The notes under the pieces were generated by a model. The model ran no database searches and was not told the DNA's origin. It saw nothing but the letters and a program-made list of their open reading frames with translations. The position numbers and the translations under genes were made by a program. Shown piece by piece: positions 23,601 through 38,600 of a DNA stretch of 64,000 nt (the first letter of the stretch is position 1; each line of letters begins with the position of its first letter). The stretch is from Narthecium ossifragum (Eukaryota; Streptophyta; Magnoliopsida; Dioscoreales; Nartheciaceae), in NCBI GenBank assembly GCA_963920575.1, contig OY986972.1:6522010-6586009 (forward strand), read 5' to 3'.

Positions 23601-26600
23601 TATTACATACAGTTCCCATATCACCTGATTCAGTTCTTCCTTACTTTCTGGTCACAAAATCCAAGTAAACGCAGACTTATTCTCAAGTTCACCAAAGAAG
23701 CAGAAATAGAAAACCCGATCCAAATATCTTTAACAATCATAACACCTTGATTCTTTCACTGAACTATGAACTCTTCTAAAACAATATGTAGCCAATAGTT
23801 CCATAACTTACTGCACCAGGAGCCCCAAAATCCAAGCTTTAATTGACTATATCCAAAATTAATTGGGTTCCAACAAAATGGATAAGTGAAAGGCAGGAAG
23901 GAGTTCATCCATATTATTCCTTTGCTGAGCAAAAAGATATTACCAATGTTACAAACAGCTGGACAACTTTCGTAATATTTGATAGTATTACTTTTTATTC
24001 CTTTCCGGAGTGCTAAATTCTACACAAATCTACAATTTGATTTAATACAAATCTGAATGAACTATTGACCTTATCCGGTTGATATTATTGAGAAACTTTT
24101 TGCTACTTAACTTACATTCACTCACACTTGAAGGAAAGTACAGTCAATGTCCAAGTTAAACACCAAAATACACCAAAACTCAATCATAATGTCAAATTTT
24201 ACTTCTCAAGGCTCCTTTTCTAGCAAATACAGATGGTATTGGGACCAGTAAGGACATATATAGCTACACGACTCCTATATGTATTGCTATTTTTGTCCTA
24301 TAATGATCATGGAAAGTGTTGCCCTATCTGTAAATGGAAAACAATCGCTAAACTATGAAACCCCCTTAGCTTAGCCCTCCCCATATAGGTGTGATGCGAC
24401 AGGACTAGTGTGTTCAGGGACAAACCCTTCCCAGCTATGAAGCATGGACAAGGACACGACATGGCACGCGGACACGGCGATTTTTCCAAAATGTAGGACA
24501 CGACACGGCGGGGACACAAAAAAAATGTATCTATAGAATATTTTGTATATCTCATCTGTATAAGAATATTTCATTCAAAGATACTAAAAATGTATCTTAA
24601 ACAACGGTTTGTTTTCATCAAATGCTTCACATTCATATGCATTACTAATAGCTGAACCACTACCAGCCATAACACCCACAACTGAAGAGATATACATAAA
24701 AAAAACCAATAAAATCACTGTATAAAAGGCTCCTAAAATGCATCTGCTGATTATGGATGCTCAAAAGCAGAAAAAAACCAGAAAAGAGGAAAGTAGGCTT
24801 GTGGATGCTCAAAAGCATCTGCTGGATTGTGGATGATCAAAAGAGAGAAAAAAACTCTTTAAAATGCATCAAACAGATCAAGAAATCCTTTTCCCCATCA
24901 TTCATGTCAAATACTAGCAAAATCGCAAAATAAAACCAGAGAGAGGAAATGTTGTCGTCGATGTTGGTCGCCGTTGATTAGATTTGAGAGGGACGAGGAG
25001 AGAAAACGGAGGAAATTTGAGAGGGACAATGAGAAGGACTAGATTTAGGCTTACTTGGTTGGGGTCGCCGATAGTCGCGCCGTTGATGTCACTTTTGGTC
25101 GTGGCGTCTTCTCTCACTCTCTCAGTTAGTTAGAGTCGTTGTCTTAGGGCACGAGAACATGAGAGGAGTTATGAGAGAGGAGTTCTCTTAGTTAATCCTA
25201 ATGGGTCAAACCCATTTAAAACATTTAAAACCCGACCCATTTAAAACAAACAAAACCCTGCCGTGTCCCTACCATGTCCGACCAAAAAAAAACTATTTAA
25301 AAATTCGGACACGTAACACACGTGTCCACCACGTCCCGACGTGTGTCCTGGAGGTGTCCGACACGGGTGCATTGGCCTTAGGGAAGTGTCGGTGCTTCCT
25401 AGCTTCCCAGTGCTTTCGGGTTTCAATGGACTTGGAGAGCTAGGCAGGGCTCTAGCACATACCAGCTATGCCTATGCTTAGAGCTCCTGGTTCTTGCAGC
25501 CATTTGAGAAGCAAGTACAGGCAATACACAAGACGGTTCCATTCATGTGATCCAGGAGAACCTTTACATCAGAAGAATCGGGATAGCATTATTGACAAGG
25601 CTTAACTATTTTAAGTTCTGAACCGTTTATGTTTGTTGTTAAGGCATTCCTTTCTCTACAACAATCCCGACTTATGATACTACAATGGAATGAAATAAGG
25701 GCTCTAAAAATGCAGGAATTGCACATTAGTTTATTAGTCCCAAGAAATTACTTTGCATTTTGAATGCTCTGTAAGAGCATAAAGATGTGGTCGGGAGAAA
25801 AACCAGTCAAGACACACAAGACAATCCACCAGGTACTTGATTATGGTCAACTTGGTAAGCCTACTTGGATACTTGGCATTAGCCAACTTCGTCATCGAAA
25901 TGAATACCTAAGAATTCGACCTGGTGAGTCTTTTCTTGGAAAGAATCATTCACTGTATACATGGATATGTTTGAAAATGTCATACACTTTAATATAAAAC
26001 AAGAGCAACACCTAATTGAATTGAGAAGGGTTATAAACTCAATGAAACTTGGCATAATGTCATATCCAAAATCCTAATGATGTTTGATCCATAGTCATGG
26101 TTTAGGTTTTAAAACTTTAATCCAGACTGTGGCGTCCAGCACTATACATGCCAGCAAAAAAAGGGGCACGATACAAAAGCCAATTCAAATAACAGAAACA
26201 TATGAGGACTGTCCTAGTTGAAACCAACAAGGAGCAGTTATCAAGAGTAGTGAAACCACATTTAGGGCTTCAAGCCAACAAGAGTACTGTTACAGTACAA
26301 GGGCTGCATCATGGCACAAACCCATATCCAGCTTGGACCAGTCGAAATCAAACCATGATGGTTGAAACCGACAAGGGCTGGCCAGAAAGAGATGTGCAGC
26401 CTCACTTGACGCTTCACACGATCAGAGCAGAAGGGGAGGTGAAGAAATTTGTTACAGAAGCCACTAGGCAGTCACATAGAGATTAAAGGTTTTCCAATCA
26501 TCACTCCAAACCAGTGACAGTACATAGAAACATTCTTAAGAAAGAATTGACTGCCATATATGGCATCTGGAAGGCACAAAAACTTACAAGAGTCTCATTC

Positions 26601-29600
26601 TTCAAGATACACTAGCAACATAATCCAATGACAATGAGAAATTGAGACCAAGTTATAAAAACAAAAGGAATATGCATGCAAAGGGAATCCTCACATTGTG
26701 ACAGTCTTGTCCATCAAAAGGCATAATGTTCTCATCAGAGAATACTTAATTGGAAGTTGCAGTATGCCATGACATGATTAAGCATGTTATCAGGGCTGTC
26801 AATCCAGCTTGTTGTTAGTAAACAGCTCATGTTCGGCTTGGTATTGGCTCAAGATCGACTTGCTCATTTAGTAAACGATCCAAACACAAGCCAGCATTTG
26901 AGCTTGAAATATAAACAAGTCAAACTGGAACGTCTAGCTAGCTCTTGTTCGGCTCAATATAGCTTGACTATATTTATATTACTTTCTGTAGTATATTTTA
27001 AAAAAGTAAATACGTGCTACATATTTTATGCAACTGTGCTATCTATGATAATATCTTCTTATTTAGCTTATGGTTAACCTATATAACATATATGGTTTCT
27101 GTGGATTTATTTCCATCCATTATTACATCTTAATCTAAGGACTGATGTGTTTTAGAAATAATCACCACTTGACTTCTTCCGCTGTTGTCATATGCTGGAT
27201 TTCCACCACCAATACCGTAACAAAGCTCATAAAGGAGCTATTTTAGTTTGTTTCATTAAACGAGTTCTCAGCTGGATTGGAACTTAAGCCGGCCTATATA
27301 TGCTTTCAGCCGAACTCAAGCTAGACCCAGGTCGCTCGTTTTCAGCTCATTTACACCTCTACAAATTACTCTATATAAGAAAAAATTGAAAAGAAAGGAT
27401 GGAATAGGAATCTTAAAAGAGGGATCAGATACAAACAAATCTAAAGTTTCATGTATGTAATTTTTAATAGCAACACTTATAAAAGAACTATATTTAACTA
27501 GTTTAGCTATTCATCCAAAGTACTCTAATAAAATTGAGCTAAACAACAAAGCATAGTCAAAAGAAGTTACTTTGCAATTATTTAAGAAAATCACTGACAA
27601 GAAATATAGCTAACTATTTAAAAAACTCAAGCAAATAGGAATCAAGTTGGAAACTTAGAGATTAAGCAAGGCCAAACTGAAGTTGGTATTTAGAATATCC
27701 AGCACAAATCTAGTCAACTTAAATGTCATAAAAACATAGTAGGAAGTTGAAAAGAAGATTAATGGGACTCTACAACTAAGGGTTTTACATCTGCTGAAAA
27801 CAAATTCCAGTTGAGTAATTAGACATACCACCGAAACTAGGAAATGCTTGCTCCCCAGATCTAAACCACGGTAAAGGACACCTATGTCCACTTCAACAGT
27901 TATAGCTGCTAATGTAGCAGATATGTCGTCCGCACTTTCGCTCATATGCTGCCACCCCAGCACTGCAACAATAAGTGGTGGTTGGATTATTAGTAGACAG
28001 TATGTTGACATTTTACCAGAAGTAAGTGCAATTATTTTAAACTTGAAGAGTCTACCTGTTATAAAAACATGTGGTGGAGTTGAAAGAAAATGATGCATAT
28101 AATTCTGTTGCCCACAACCACCAGCATCCAAAGCACATGCTAGACGGTGATTCATCTCCACATTCTTCAAAAGTTCATCAAAAGAGTTCTCCGGACAGGT
28201 GATCTGAACGACAGTTGGATCACTTCATTAGCAAACCCTTTTTAATTACTGAAACAAAATGACACTAGGAGAGCACATCAAAATTACAGGACTTTCTTTT
28301 ACCAAGAACGTAATAATATTAGACATGCCTTCATTGTTCTCAGAGCACTTGCATTGACATTGTGAAAAAATGAGGTATACTTAAGGTGCCTGGATTCCAG
28401 GCTACAACTGCAACAGTTCATTCGCTCATATATCTGCATCCCAAAAATTGTATGCGCTATGCAAGCATTACTCTCACATTCCCATGAACCAACGCCACTA
28501 CCAGAAGACGTAAATGACTGGTGCAGGCAGTCAAAGATGACTCCCAATACCTCAGAAGCATCATTCATCTGCCCCTGTCAAAGTTCATCAGAAGACCTAT
28601 CAGAGCTACATCAAAAGATGAATCCAGAGTTCATTATTCCAATTAATGGATTACAACCTTGAAAAATCAACAGTCAAGAAGAGGCTTAAAGAATCAGAAT
28701 CTAGCGTGATCCTGGGGGTTACCTCCTGGAAGAAATTGCTAGAAGGACGCAAGTTGCTCAATGCAATCCTCAAACAAGTAGGATCAACAGCTTCACTCTG
28801 TGTGCTTTCAGATGCTTTGTTCAAGGCGGTAAATATATCATATAATGCACAAACAACACATGGACCTCCTCCGTGCTTGTGTAAGGATGAGGTTTTCAGG
28901 AATTCATCTCGAAATTTTCTTAAATGCCACAATGACTGAAATTACACAGAAGAAACACCATCAACCTCAAAAGGCAATGACAAAACATGAACATCAGTTA
29001 GTGACCATAAAAACTTATAATAGTCTATCTGGCAAAAACCTGGATGATCACATTTAGAAAGCAATTGTACTCTCCAGCTGGATTTCTCAGGCCTGCCCCA
29101 AATACATCCCTTCCATTAGAAAGAGTTCCGGTTGATTCATTCAGAAAAGCACCAGCATCATCTATAGATGGGTATGTTTTTGGAGAAACGCTAGATGGAA
29201 CCCTAGTTAGAGGATTCTCTACCGGAAAAGTGCCTGAAAATAAAGTAAGAAAAGAATTCCACATCAGAGACATAGGATTTGCTACTAACAAGCCACAGAA
29301 TACAAAAATAACGACTAATTTCATTATAGTTAGCACAAATCAGGTAGCATGAATACCACCATGCTAAAGCATAGCATATGCAATTTGTGTTGTCAAATGA
29401 TGCTGACATAAAGACAAAGGTTATGTCCTTGCCTGTAGATCAGAAACCTGAACATTTCAACATTTTGAACAAGCAGAAGCTTCATAGGTATGAAACTAAT
29501 TCAACATTCACCCAGAATAGTACAATAATGTTACAATATTTAAGAGCAGAAAAAAATGGTCACTCTTACTAGTATCAGTAAGTGCTACTCCAGAAAATGT

Positions 29601-32600
29601 ACAAACCATGATTTATACTCATAGTAAGACTAAGCAAATGTTTGGACCTGGACAATAGCGCCCATGAAATTACTGGACAGGACCTTTGCGCCCATGAACT
29701 CTCCCATCTATAATTCACTTCTGTTGTGCATTGGGATGCCTGGGATTTTGTAGTCAGCTCGACTATGACACACTACGAAGAGCCGTCCGGGGTCGACCTA
29801 TTTTGTTTATGGGATCTGTTTAGGCAAATCCGACCTATTTTGTCTTTGATTCCAATCCAGATTAGGTTTTGTTGGGAGGAGTATAAATACTCATGTAACC
29901 TAGGGTTAGGGTTTGGCATGAGACATATTGGAGCGGCATGAGGTAGAGAAATTGTAACCCCCTGGTTCTCCATAGTGAAAGAAGATGATCTCTCGCCCAC
30001 GGAAACAGGGGACTTTTCCCCAACCACATAAATCTGTGTGTCATTTCCTCTCTTGTTTCTTTGCGTTTTCTTGTGGATCATTGCATTGCATTGGTACTAT
30101 ATTCCAATGTCTTTTAGTTGCAGTTGGAAAAGCAAGAGCTGTAAAGCCGAAAATTTGGTTAAGCTTGCTTACATGCATTTTGAGGAGAAGACTGTGTGGA
30201 ATATAGCTATAAGCAGGAAAAAAAATCTTGCATTTCCTTCCATGACTTCTCTATGCTTTTATTTTCTCTTTCGCATCTGGAGCATTCAATCATTTTCTTC
30301 AAAATATACATACGTTAAATAAAATTACAGACCAGAATTTCATCAAAAATGCCCGTAACTTTGAATAAAGAGCTAATAAATGCAATATTTGAGGCTTACC
30401 TGTAAGGAGGCCATTTGTTATTCTTTTAAAACATATCAAAGTATCTTGTCCACATAAACTGAACAAGTGCTATGATTACAATCAACTTTGCAAACCCATC
30501 AGCCTTCACTTACAGAATTCTATATGTTCAAGCATTTGAACCTTTCAGCTTGTCAATCACTGTTAAAAAACCACCACAACCTTCAGCCTTTCCATAAATT
30601 AAGATATTAGTAATGTTTCTGTTTTAAAAGATCCGACTATGTAGATTGCAAGTTGGTATAGCACTGGGCCTAACCAATTCTTGCACTGATCAAACTCTCT
30701 GGAAATTTTTTAATTAATTCACTAGATATCCTAGGAGCGCCAACGAGGCCCTTGGCCAATAGGCCTGAAAAGACTAGCTGAGAAAATGTTTGCTACTATG
30801 CTAGCTGAGTAAAGATAGTCTTTTGAAATTTTAACTGGAAACTCAATGTTCTCAATACTTCAAATGTTTCGTCTGATCGAAGCTATCCACCCTGATTTGT
30901 ATGTGTTTGTTCACTCTTCCTATTCAATTAGCAGTGACAAGTTTAATGGTTGATTGTCTCATACCCTTGAGTCTAGAACACCAACCACGCTTATGTAACC
31001 TCAAGTTTTCCTGCTATTAATCAACTTCAAGGTGTGCATCATACTTCAGTTTTATTGACCGCATTGCTACTACCATGACACAACACTCAAATATAAGATG
31101 ATGGGTAGAGTCATGACATCTATAAATAAATCAAAGCTGCCTAAAATTGGTTGCTACTATGCTAGCTTTTCCCCCAATTTTATTCTTTCCTACTGCTTCC
31201 TTTCATCTTGGCTACTACTCTTTTCTGTCTTTTTTCTCTTTGCCTTAAGAGATGGGCGTCGAGAGAACATGTGCAGCAGCAGCTGGCTCCTTGCAGCTGC
31301 CACGTGCAAGTAAATAACAAGAGAAGATAGGGTTCCATTTTTCAGTGACCCAATGCCTCTCCAAAAACTAAGGTCCAGTGGCCTGAGCCAGCTCAAAATT
31401 ATGTGGCTCAGCCCAGGCCAAGCCCAACTTGGGACTTGAGCCTAGACTAAGTCTAGGGGAGCGTTTGGTACAGGAATAAATTTAGGGAATAACCCTTAAC
31501 CCGGGTTAAGGGAGGGAATATTCTTGAATCCACTACTTGTTCCGCACTTTATCTCCAAACACCCTTTCCCTTATTCCAAGTAATCATTACAAAGTAATTC
31601 CCATTCTCCACTCTACTTTTCCCTTATCCAAGTAATCATTACGCAGTCATTCCCGAAACCTGGAATAAAGTCCCTTAACCCGGAATAAAGTTATCCCCAT
31701 ACCAAACGCAACCCTAGCTGAACCAAAGGGCGAAGCCCCAACTCCTTGTTCCTTTCTCTTACTCTGGCATGCCTCCTTTCTAATCCTCCTCCATGCCACC
31801 TCCCCCCTCTGATGGCCATTGTCCTCCCTCTCCCTACCTCAACCCTCCTCCGACGTTGAAGAGGAGGGAAATCAAATTGGATTACTTGACTTACCGAGCC
31901 AACCAATAAGTGACCATATCAATCCCAGACTTGAAACATAAATTGGATCTTATTCCAGCTCATGGAGTAAATGAATGACTCGATTGAATCAGTTTCAGGT
32001 TGAACTGTTTATGGGGGGAGTCCAGTTAGAATATTCAACTAAAGTGACAAAATCAAGTTACGAGTCAACTCTGCCTAGTTTACATCCTTGTTTAAAGACT
32101 CTGAAGTAGGTTTTATAAGTATACTAGTGGCCCCCCGTGCCACCTGACACGTAACCGACCACTACCCCCCCCCCCACCCCACCCCAACCGAACTCATTAT
32201 TGCCACATGTCTTCAGTCTCGATCGCCAAATCTATCTTCATCAACTTGATATAACTTGTCAAGTATATTGAGAGCCGTCTAATAGAACGCACCTTTCCTT
32301 ATAAGGTAGATGGAGCAAGCTACAACTTCCATCCACACGTATGAAAAAAGTAAATGCAATCTGAGTTTCACTTTGTGCATTCATTTCAACAAACCATTTT
32401 GAAAATCCAAGACAGTGCATGTATGATTTTAGTAGTAAACAAAACAATAATTACGCCTTTAAACTGTCTCACCTAAACGAAGGAAAGGAGATGAACATAT
32501 ATATAAAGCAATTAGAAAAAACAGAGCAAACTAACTAACCGAGACTTTGGGATACTGCTTTCTTAAGGTCAGCTTGGAATCTTTCCTCCTCATATTCCTC

Positions 32601-35600
32601 TTCATGCAACCGCCGTAATGTCTTTATTTCATCATCTCCTGTTAATCAAGTAACACATTTCTCTCAAATCTCCAAATCTCACTTCATACATTTTCACATG
32701 CATGAACTACAACATTGATAACATAAATGAGACAAACAAATAAGGTTCAAAGTCAAGCTTATATTATTTTTTTAACCTGTTGACATTGGCAAATAATAGA
32801 TGCATCTCATAATAAGAACAATCTCCACAAGAACGAATTGTCACGGCATTACCAAGGTCCCAAAAACTCTAATTCAATTTTGATTTTAGTTGCAGCCTAA
32901 CACAAAACATTTCAGTAGCTTCGGTAATTTTCATGAAACCAGTAGCTTCAGGTCTGGTTTTCATAGCTTGGTTTAGATAGCACTAAATGAAAACTACATA
33001 TTAACATCAACAAAAAATCTGAATAAGACTAAAACGAAGAGACGACTACCAGAACCAGATGATGTACATGAACATCCACCTCATACTCGCCCATTCTTCT
33101 TCTCTTTCTCCTATAATTTGCTCTTATACGCAGCCACGCAGCACATAAGGAGAGAATGGCTTAAGGAGTGAATGACTGTCGAGCTTAAGAAAAATAAAGA
33201 AGCTTATCATCCAAGGATGGGAAGAGAGAGGATGAGAGACAATAACTAGAGAAAACTGAGAGTAGATGGACTGAATGGAGAAAGCTAGAAGATCGGCGGA
33301 CGTAGCAACCACCAAGATCCAACTGGTCACTAGCAAAGAAAAAAAGGGGAAGAGGGAAGAACTACAATCCAATAATTGATGGACACTAAAAATTTTACCT
33401 ACCAAGCCTGCTGTTGGTAATTTGTACAAATTTGAGGAGAGGGAGGACTGAGGAGAGGGAGGAGGGGAGAAGAGCCTGAGCTTTTCTACAAGAGTCGAAG
33501 CCTGCATGTATATTAGGTAATTTTCACAAATGCCCCGGCTTTGTTTCAATATTTCTACTCATTACTTGTATGTAGATCCATCTACAACTGTAGTTAGCAG
33601 CTAAACATGACCAAACCAAGAGTTATCCTAAAGAAATCTACCAGACAATCACACCGAGGCAAAGGTGAAAACTCTTGGATTTTTAGGGGTATTTGCTCAA
33701 ATACAAGTTTTACAAGGCTATATGAAACAAAATTCTATGGGTTGCTTATTCAACTTCCCGAATTTTCCTTCGTGCAATCAAAGATACTGGCAAATATAAA
33801 TATAGATATAGATATACCTAGCTTGCCATGTCAAAAGCCATATTCAGCTTGCCATGTCACAAAAGAACACGTGCACTGGGTAAGCAACATTCTTTGGTGC
33901 AATGAAACCATACTGGACAAAAATAATCAAGCTCTGAAGCAAATAGAGGAATAAATGGTCGACAATCACAAAACACCAAGGATACTAAATTGGAAGACTG
34001 ATGTCATCTAGACCTTTCAAGCAGAAGAAATACCAAAACAGATAAACTCTAAAAGAATATTCGTTTGCCACTTCATAATCCCAGAATACATCTTTGCTAA
34101 CTGTGAAATTTTCCTCAACGCAGTCAAATGTTACTAAACAGACATATCTATACTGAAAGGAATAGAGCGTAACCTGATAAGGATGAAAAAACAGGGATGG
34201 ATAATATACTATCCTTCACATAGAAGCGCTAGAGATTTGAATAGCTACAATGTATGCTATCCTCGGCATAGGCTCAAATAGGAAGGGGACATGCATCAAG
34301 CAGGAACATACTTTACCTTCATTGCTTGTCACGGATGGCATAATCCCACCTTGCAAAGCTCCTGATGTGCCTGCATTCGTAGAAAATGAAGAATCACGAC
34401 ATACTCCCAGTTAATACTTTGATTGACTCATAAGAAACCAATAACAGCATTAACAATAACTACTCAGATTTGACAGTAGAAAGAGTGGTAACCTCGCTTT
34501 GGCCTCCTACGTTTTGGTATGCCACTACCGGAAATAGTTCTATCAAGGACTGCAGTTGTCTCTGATGCATTCATTGAGCCAATAAACTCATTTGAGTTCT
34601 CAATATTCTGAATGAGAGGTAGTTCCTCATCGATGCAAACTTCATGAGACTTTTTGTTTTTGTTGTCATATAGGGACTCCCGTGCTTCCAAATTCTGCAG
34701 CAGACCCGTTGACGCAGAATTATTCTCAGATTCATTGGACGCTATGTTTTGGTTCTTAGGAAAGATGAATTCTGAGTTGTCAAAATCAGGAAATCCATCA
34801 ACATAAACTTGAGCACTATTCCTGTGAGTGACTCTTTCAGTGCAACAACTCGACTCGTTTTGTCCGCATACAAAATCTTCACTGAAACCTGCTTTAACAA
34901 CACAAGCTGGATCTACTTCATCATTGGGTGAAGTTTCCAAGGCCTTCTTGGATAGCTCTGCTAGTTTTTTTGCCTCATTTTCGATCCGGCGTTGATATGC
35001 CAAAGCTTCCTCAAGCTTTCTTGCGTCTTCCTCTTTACAAATTAGTTCCTCTTCTTCTTGCTGTAAGTACTCACCATTTACTACGGTTTCAGACTCTCGA
35101 CCATTACAAACAGTCATTGCATGAAAGTCACTGCACAAAGCATGTGAACTGACTGGATTAGCAGCAGTAACTCCTATGATCAATGCAAGGGCCACAAGAA
35201 AAAAAAATAGGAAAATTTGCTTTGACTGCTTTTTGTGGGCTAGGTAACGAATTCCCAAAACAAGGTTTCAGCGCTTCCTTTTTAAAAAATACAAACCATT
35301 GATGCCCTCAAACTTCACTATATTAGTGAACACCTTGGAATTAATCTCGTCCTATACTTTTTGTGCTTCTAAAATTATTTGCATGATTGCCATTATGGTG
35401 CATCTATATGTACCATTGAATCAAATTTATAATGAATACACACAGTATCATGTGCATGTTCTCCCCTTTAAGTTCGCCCACATTGATGGCCACTTAATAA
35501 GTACGGAAAAACATTATCAACAAGTTCAATCAACAAATGCATGCTCCAAGAACAGTTACTAATGTGAAAAGGCAATCTTTTTATGATGATAAAATATAAG

Positions 35601-38600
35601 AAAGCTAACAAAAAGAAATGACGATAGCACGCAGTGGCAAACAAACATAATTGCAAATACTTCAAATAAATGCTGTAAACAAGGAAAGAACCAAAAGTAG
35701 GATAACCATCGAAACAGGCAACAGTGGTATGATTATAAAGACAGCACGCATCAGTGATAAGGAACCCAATTAAGGCGAAAATGGAGTTGTTCAGATTCCC
35801 TGAAAATGTTCACAAAAGTCTCTGAAGAAACCGCAAAATGGGTCGCAGAAAACAACCAGTTGATAAGAGAAATCAGGTGCAACTGCAACAGCGAGTTTAC
35901 AAATTTGCATGATCAGTATGAAGAACTTTTAATGGCACAATAAGGAAAGAAGCATACACTTGATCAGCAGTTTCAAGATCGAGAGGCCGATGCTCATTAC
36001 ATCCCAATGGCTGGAAAGAAGCTACCAATGTAAGCACTACAGAATTGAAAATTAAACAGATAAAGATAAACTTAAAAACAGAGGCTAAGGAAGAGCCAAC
36101 AGTGGTAAACCTTTGTGTCCCTAGCTTTCCGGCTATCTTTAGTCTTTTTCTTATCTTTTAACCTATCATGTGCTTGTTTTGTGTGATCAGCCCCTCTATT
36201 AGCATTCCTCTTTGCATCATGCTCAAGTTCTGCTAAAAAAGCTTTACTTGCAGCATCAGATTTCTCCTTCGCATCTTTGTCCACTATATCCTCCAAATTC
36301 GTCTGAAACATGATAATTAAAAAGAAAAAGGTATACATCTGGGTCACTAGAATTGAGGGGAGGCATTGAAGTAAAGGAAACGAAACAAAATTAACAAATA
36401 CCCTCAGAAAAGACTTTATGAGAGGCAAAACCACAGCACGATAATCAAAAGAAGAGGCAGGCCCAAGTTTGCTTTCCAACTGGTGCAAGCCAGTAAGATT
36501 TCTCATGATCCTTGCATCAGTCTTATTAAGCTGCAGGAAGGAAATTTTATCTAAGAGACCTCCAAAGTAAGCCCAATTTCAATAAGAAAACACAAAAAAC
36601 TGTACAAACCTCAACAGATAGCTGTTCTTTTAGTCTCTGAATTGCCCCATCCACCCAAGTATCCGCTTGTTGCAATAGTTCCTGCGCTCTACAATTATCA
36701 ACATCGCCACAATCTAGCTCACACAACCGAGTCGTTAAGCCGGATAAAGTCTCATCATATCCCACATGAGACACTCTGATAGCTTGCGCCTCTTTAAGAA
36801 TGTTACTAATGGCATCCAGCTCAAACCTACTATTCATGAACATAACATCAGTTTCCCTTTCAAGCTCCTCTTGTCGTCTCTTAAGAATGACCTCAAAACT
36901 CTGAGGCACAAGCTTTGCAGCATCCCCCCTTCTTTTAAGTTCTTCCAGACACAGATTTTCAAGAGTACAAAGAGCCTCGTCATAACTCAGCTGCTCACAT
37001 TTCTTCTCACACATGCTCTGCAGAAGGAAGAATTCCTTCTCGAGCATCTGAAGGAGTTCACTGCCCTGATGTGATTTATCCTCTCTCATGCGTGCCCAAG
37101 ACAATAGTTGCTCCCCGCTGGACTGACCAGAAAACAACCATGAAACCATAGCACTTGAGTCCAAAGCACTGCTTGAAGCATCATCGGGACTACTTAGATG
37201 AACATCCAGAATGAATTCTGCTGAGTCAGACAAGAGAGTGATTTTTTCCTGGATCTCAATGCCCTGACTAACAGAATCAGCATCACCATCAGAGCTATCT
37301 CTCTCACTGTATCTGCCCAACCCAATAGATTGTGAGAGCTCCTGCAAGAACTTCAGGACCTTCCGAAGCTCCAAAGCACCTAGAAAGCATATGCAGAGAG
37401 GTGAGTTGTCAATTGAATTGTTCAGCAGCAGGGAGCCAGCTGTGAGACGCTGGACCTCTTCCGTGGCAAACTGTATCACCTTGTTGAGATGGCTGACAGA
37501 TAAGCTCTTGTGGTTCACTAGCATCTGAAATAGGGTCTGGATTTTCTCTAGAAGCTTGCTTCTCTCTGGATCATCAGAAAGAGGCCACCTCTCAGAAAAA
37601 TCGATTGTATCCTTCGCATCACAATCGGATACCTCTTCATCTCTACGATCAACAGCAAACCCATTGCAGGTATCTGAAGCATCTGCCTCTCCCTGCAATG
37701 GTGAAGAGGATGAGCCTGAAGTATCTTTCGAGCTCCAGTACTCAGATGACGAATCTTTATCCTTGCTGCCACTGTCAGAGTCAACTTCTCCTGTTTGACC
37801 TTTGAAGTGCTCTTCGATCATCTTCATGGTGGCAGAGGCATCAATGGGCTTCCAACTACCCTTGAGGAGCATCTCAACCCACTCCATGTCAACTTCTTGG
37901 GGAAGCACTGATTGGAATTTCAGTGAGAGGCTATTCATATGCTCCCGCTTAGTGTGCTGCATAAGGGATTCCACATCGGTGAACCTCTCTCTGCAATGTG
38001 AGCAAACCCAGAACTTCCATGTCCGGCTAACATCTACGCAGGCCAAGGCTTCCGAGAGGAGCTCATAGGCAAGGCTATCTTTTGAATAGTGTGCCTTAAG
38101 GTCCGAGACTTTTACCATGAGGAAACTCCTCTTGCTCTGTTCGCTCATGGAGCTCCAATAAGCTCGAACCTGAGCCATCCGCTCCACTGACGATGTGTAC
38201 TTCCTCAAATTCATCATCTTGCGGCGCTCCACAAGGCGGTGTGCTCCCGACGAGGAAGAGGATGAAGAAGGCGAAAGGGACTCGAGGGCAGAATCATCAT
38301 CGTTCTTGGGGCCAGATGAGTCGGATTTGTGCAGGAGGAGACGGGCGGCAGCAACGCGGACCTCAATTTCCTTGCGCCGCTCCTCAGGGGTCTTGGTCGC
38401 CTTTTTTATCTCGTTGGGGCGGCGAGCAACGGCAGCCGGGACAAGCCGCACTTCCACAGGGTCCTCGGCAAGACGTTGCATGGGGATGAGGCGGAACTTC
38501 TCCTCACCGTTCAACTTCTTCATCCAGGAGGAGATGGAGGCGAGACTCGACTTCTGAATAATCCCCCGGAGCTCCTGATGGACGTAGGCCACGCGAGCTT

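Noticed and set aside
26690..26760. Minus-strand segment resembling a decayed His-box exon ([11 protein letters not shown]...)
   Set aside because: The genuine His-box exon with perfect phase and splice sites was found at 20894-20808, so this similarity is chance.
35061..35258. Extension of ubiquitin-hydrolase exon 5 to the first Met of the open frame
   Set aside because: The extension encodes a Phe/Leu-rich stretch typical of a polypyrimidine tract read in frame, and no phase-0 acceptor with good context precedes it. The TTACAG acceptor before 35060 was preferred, with reservation.
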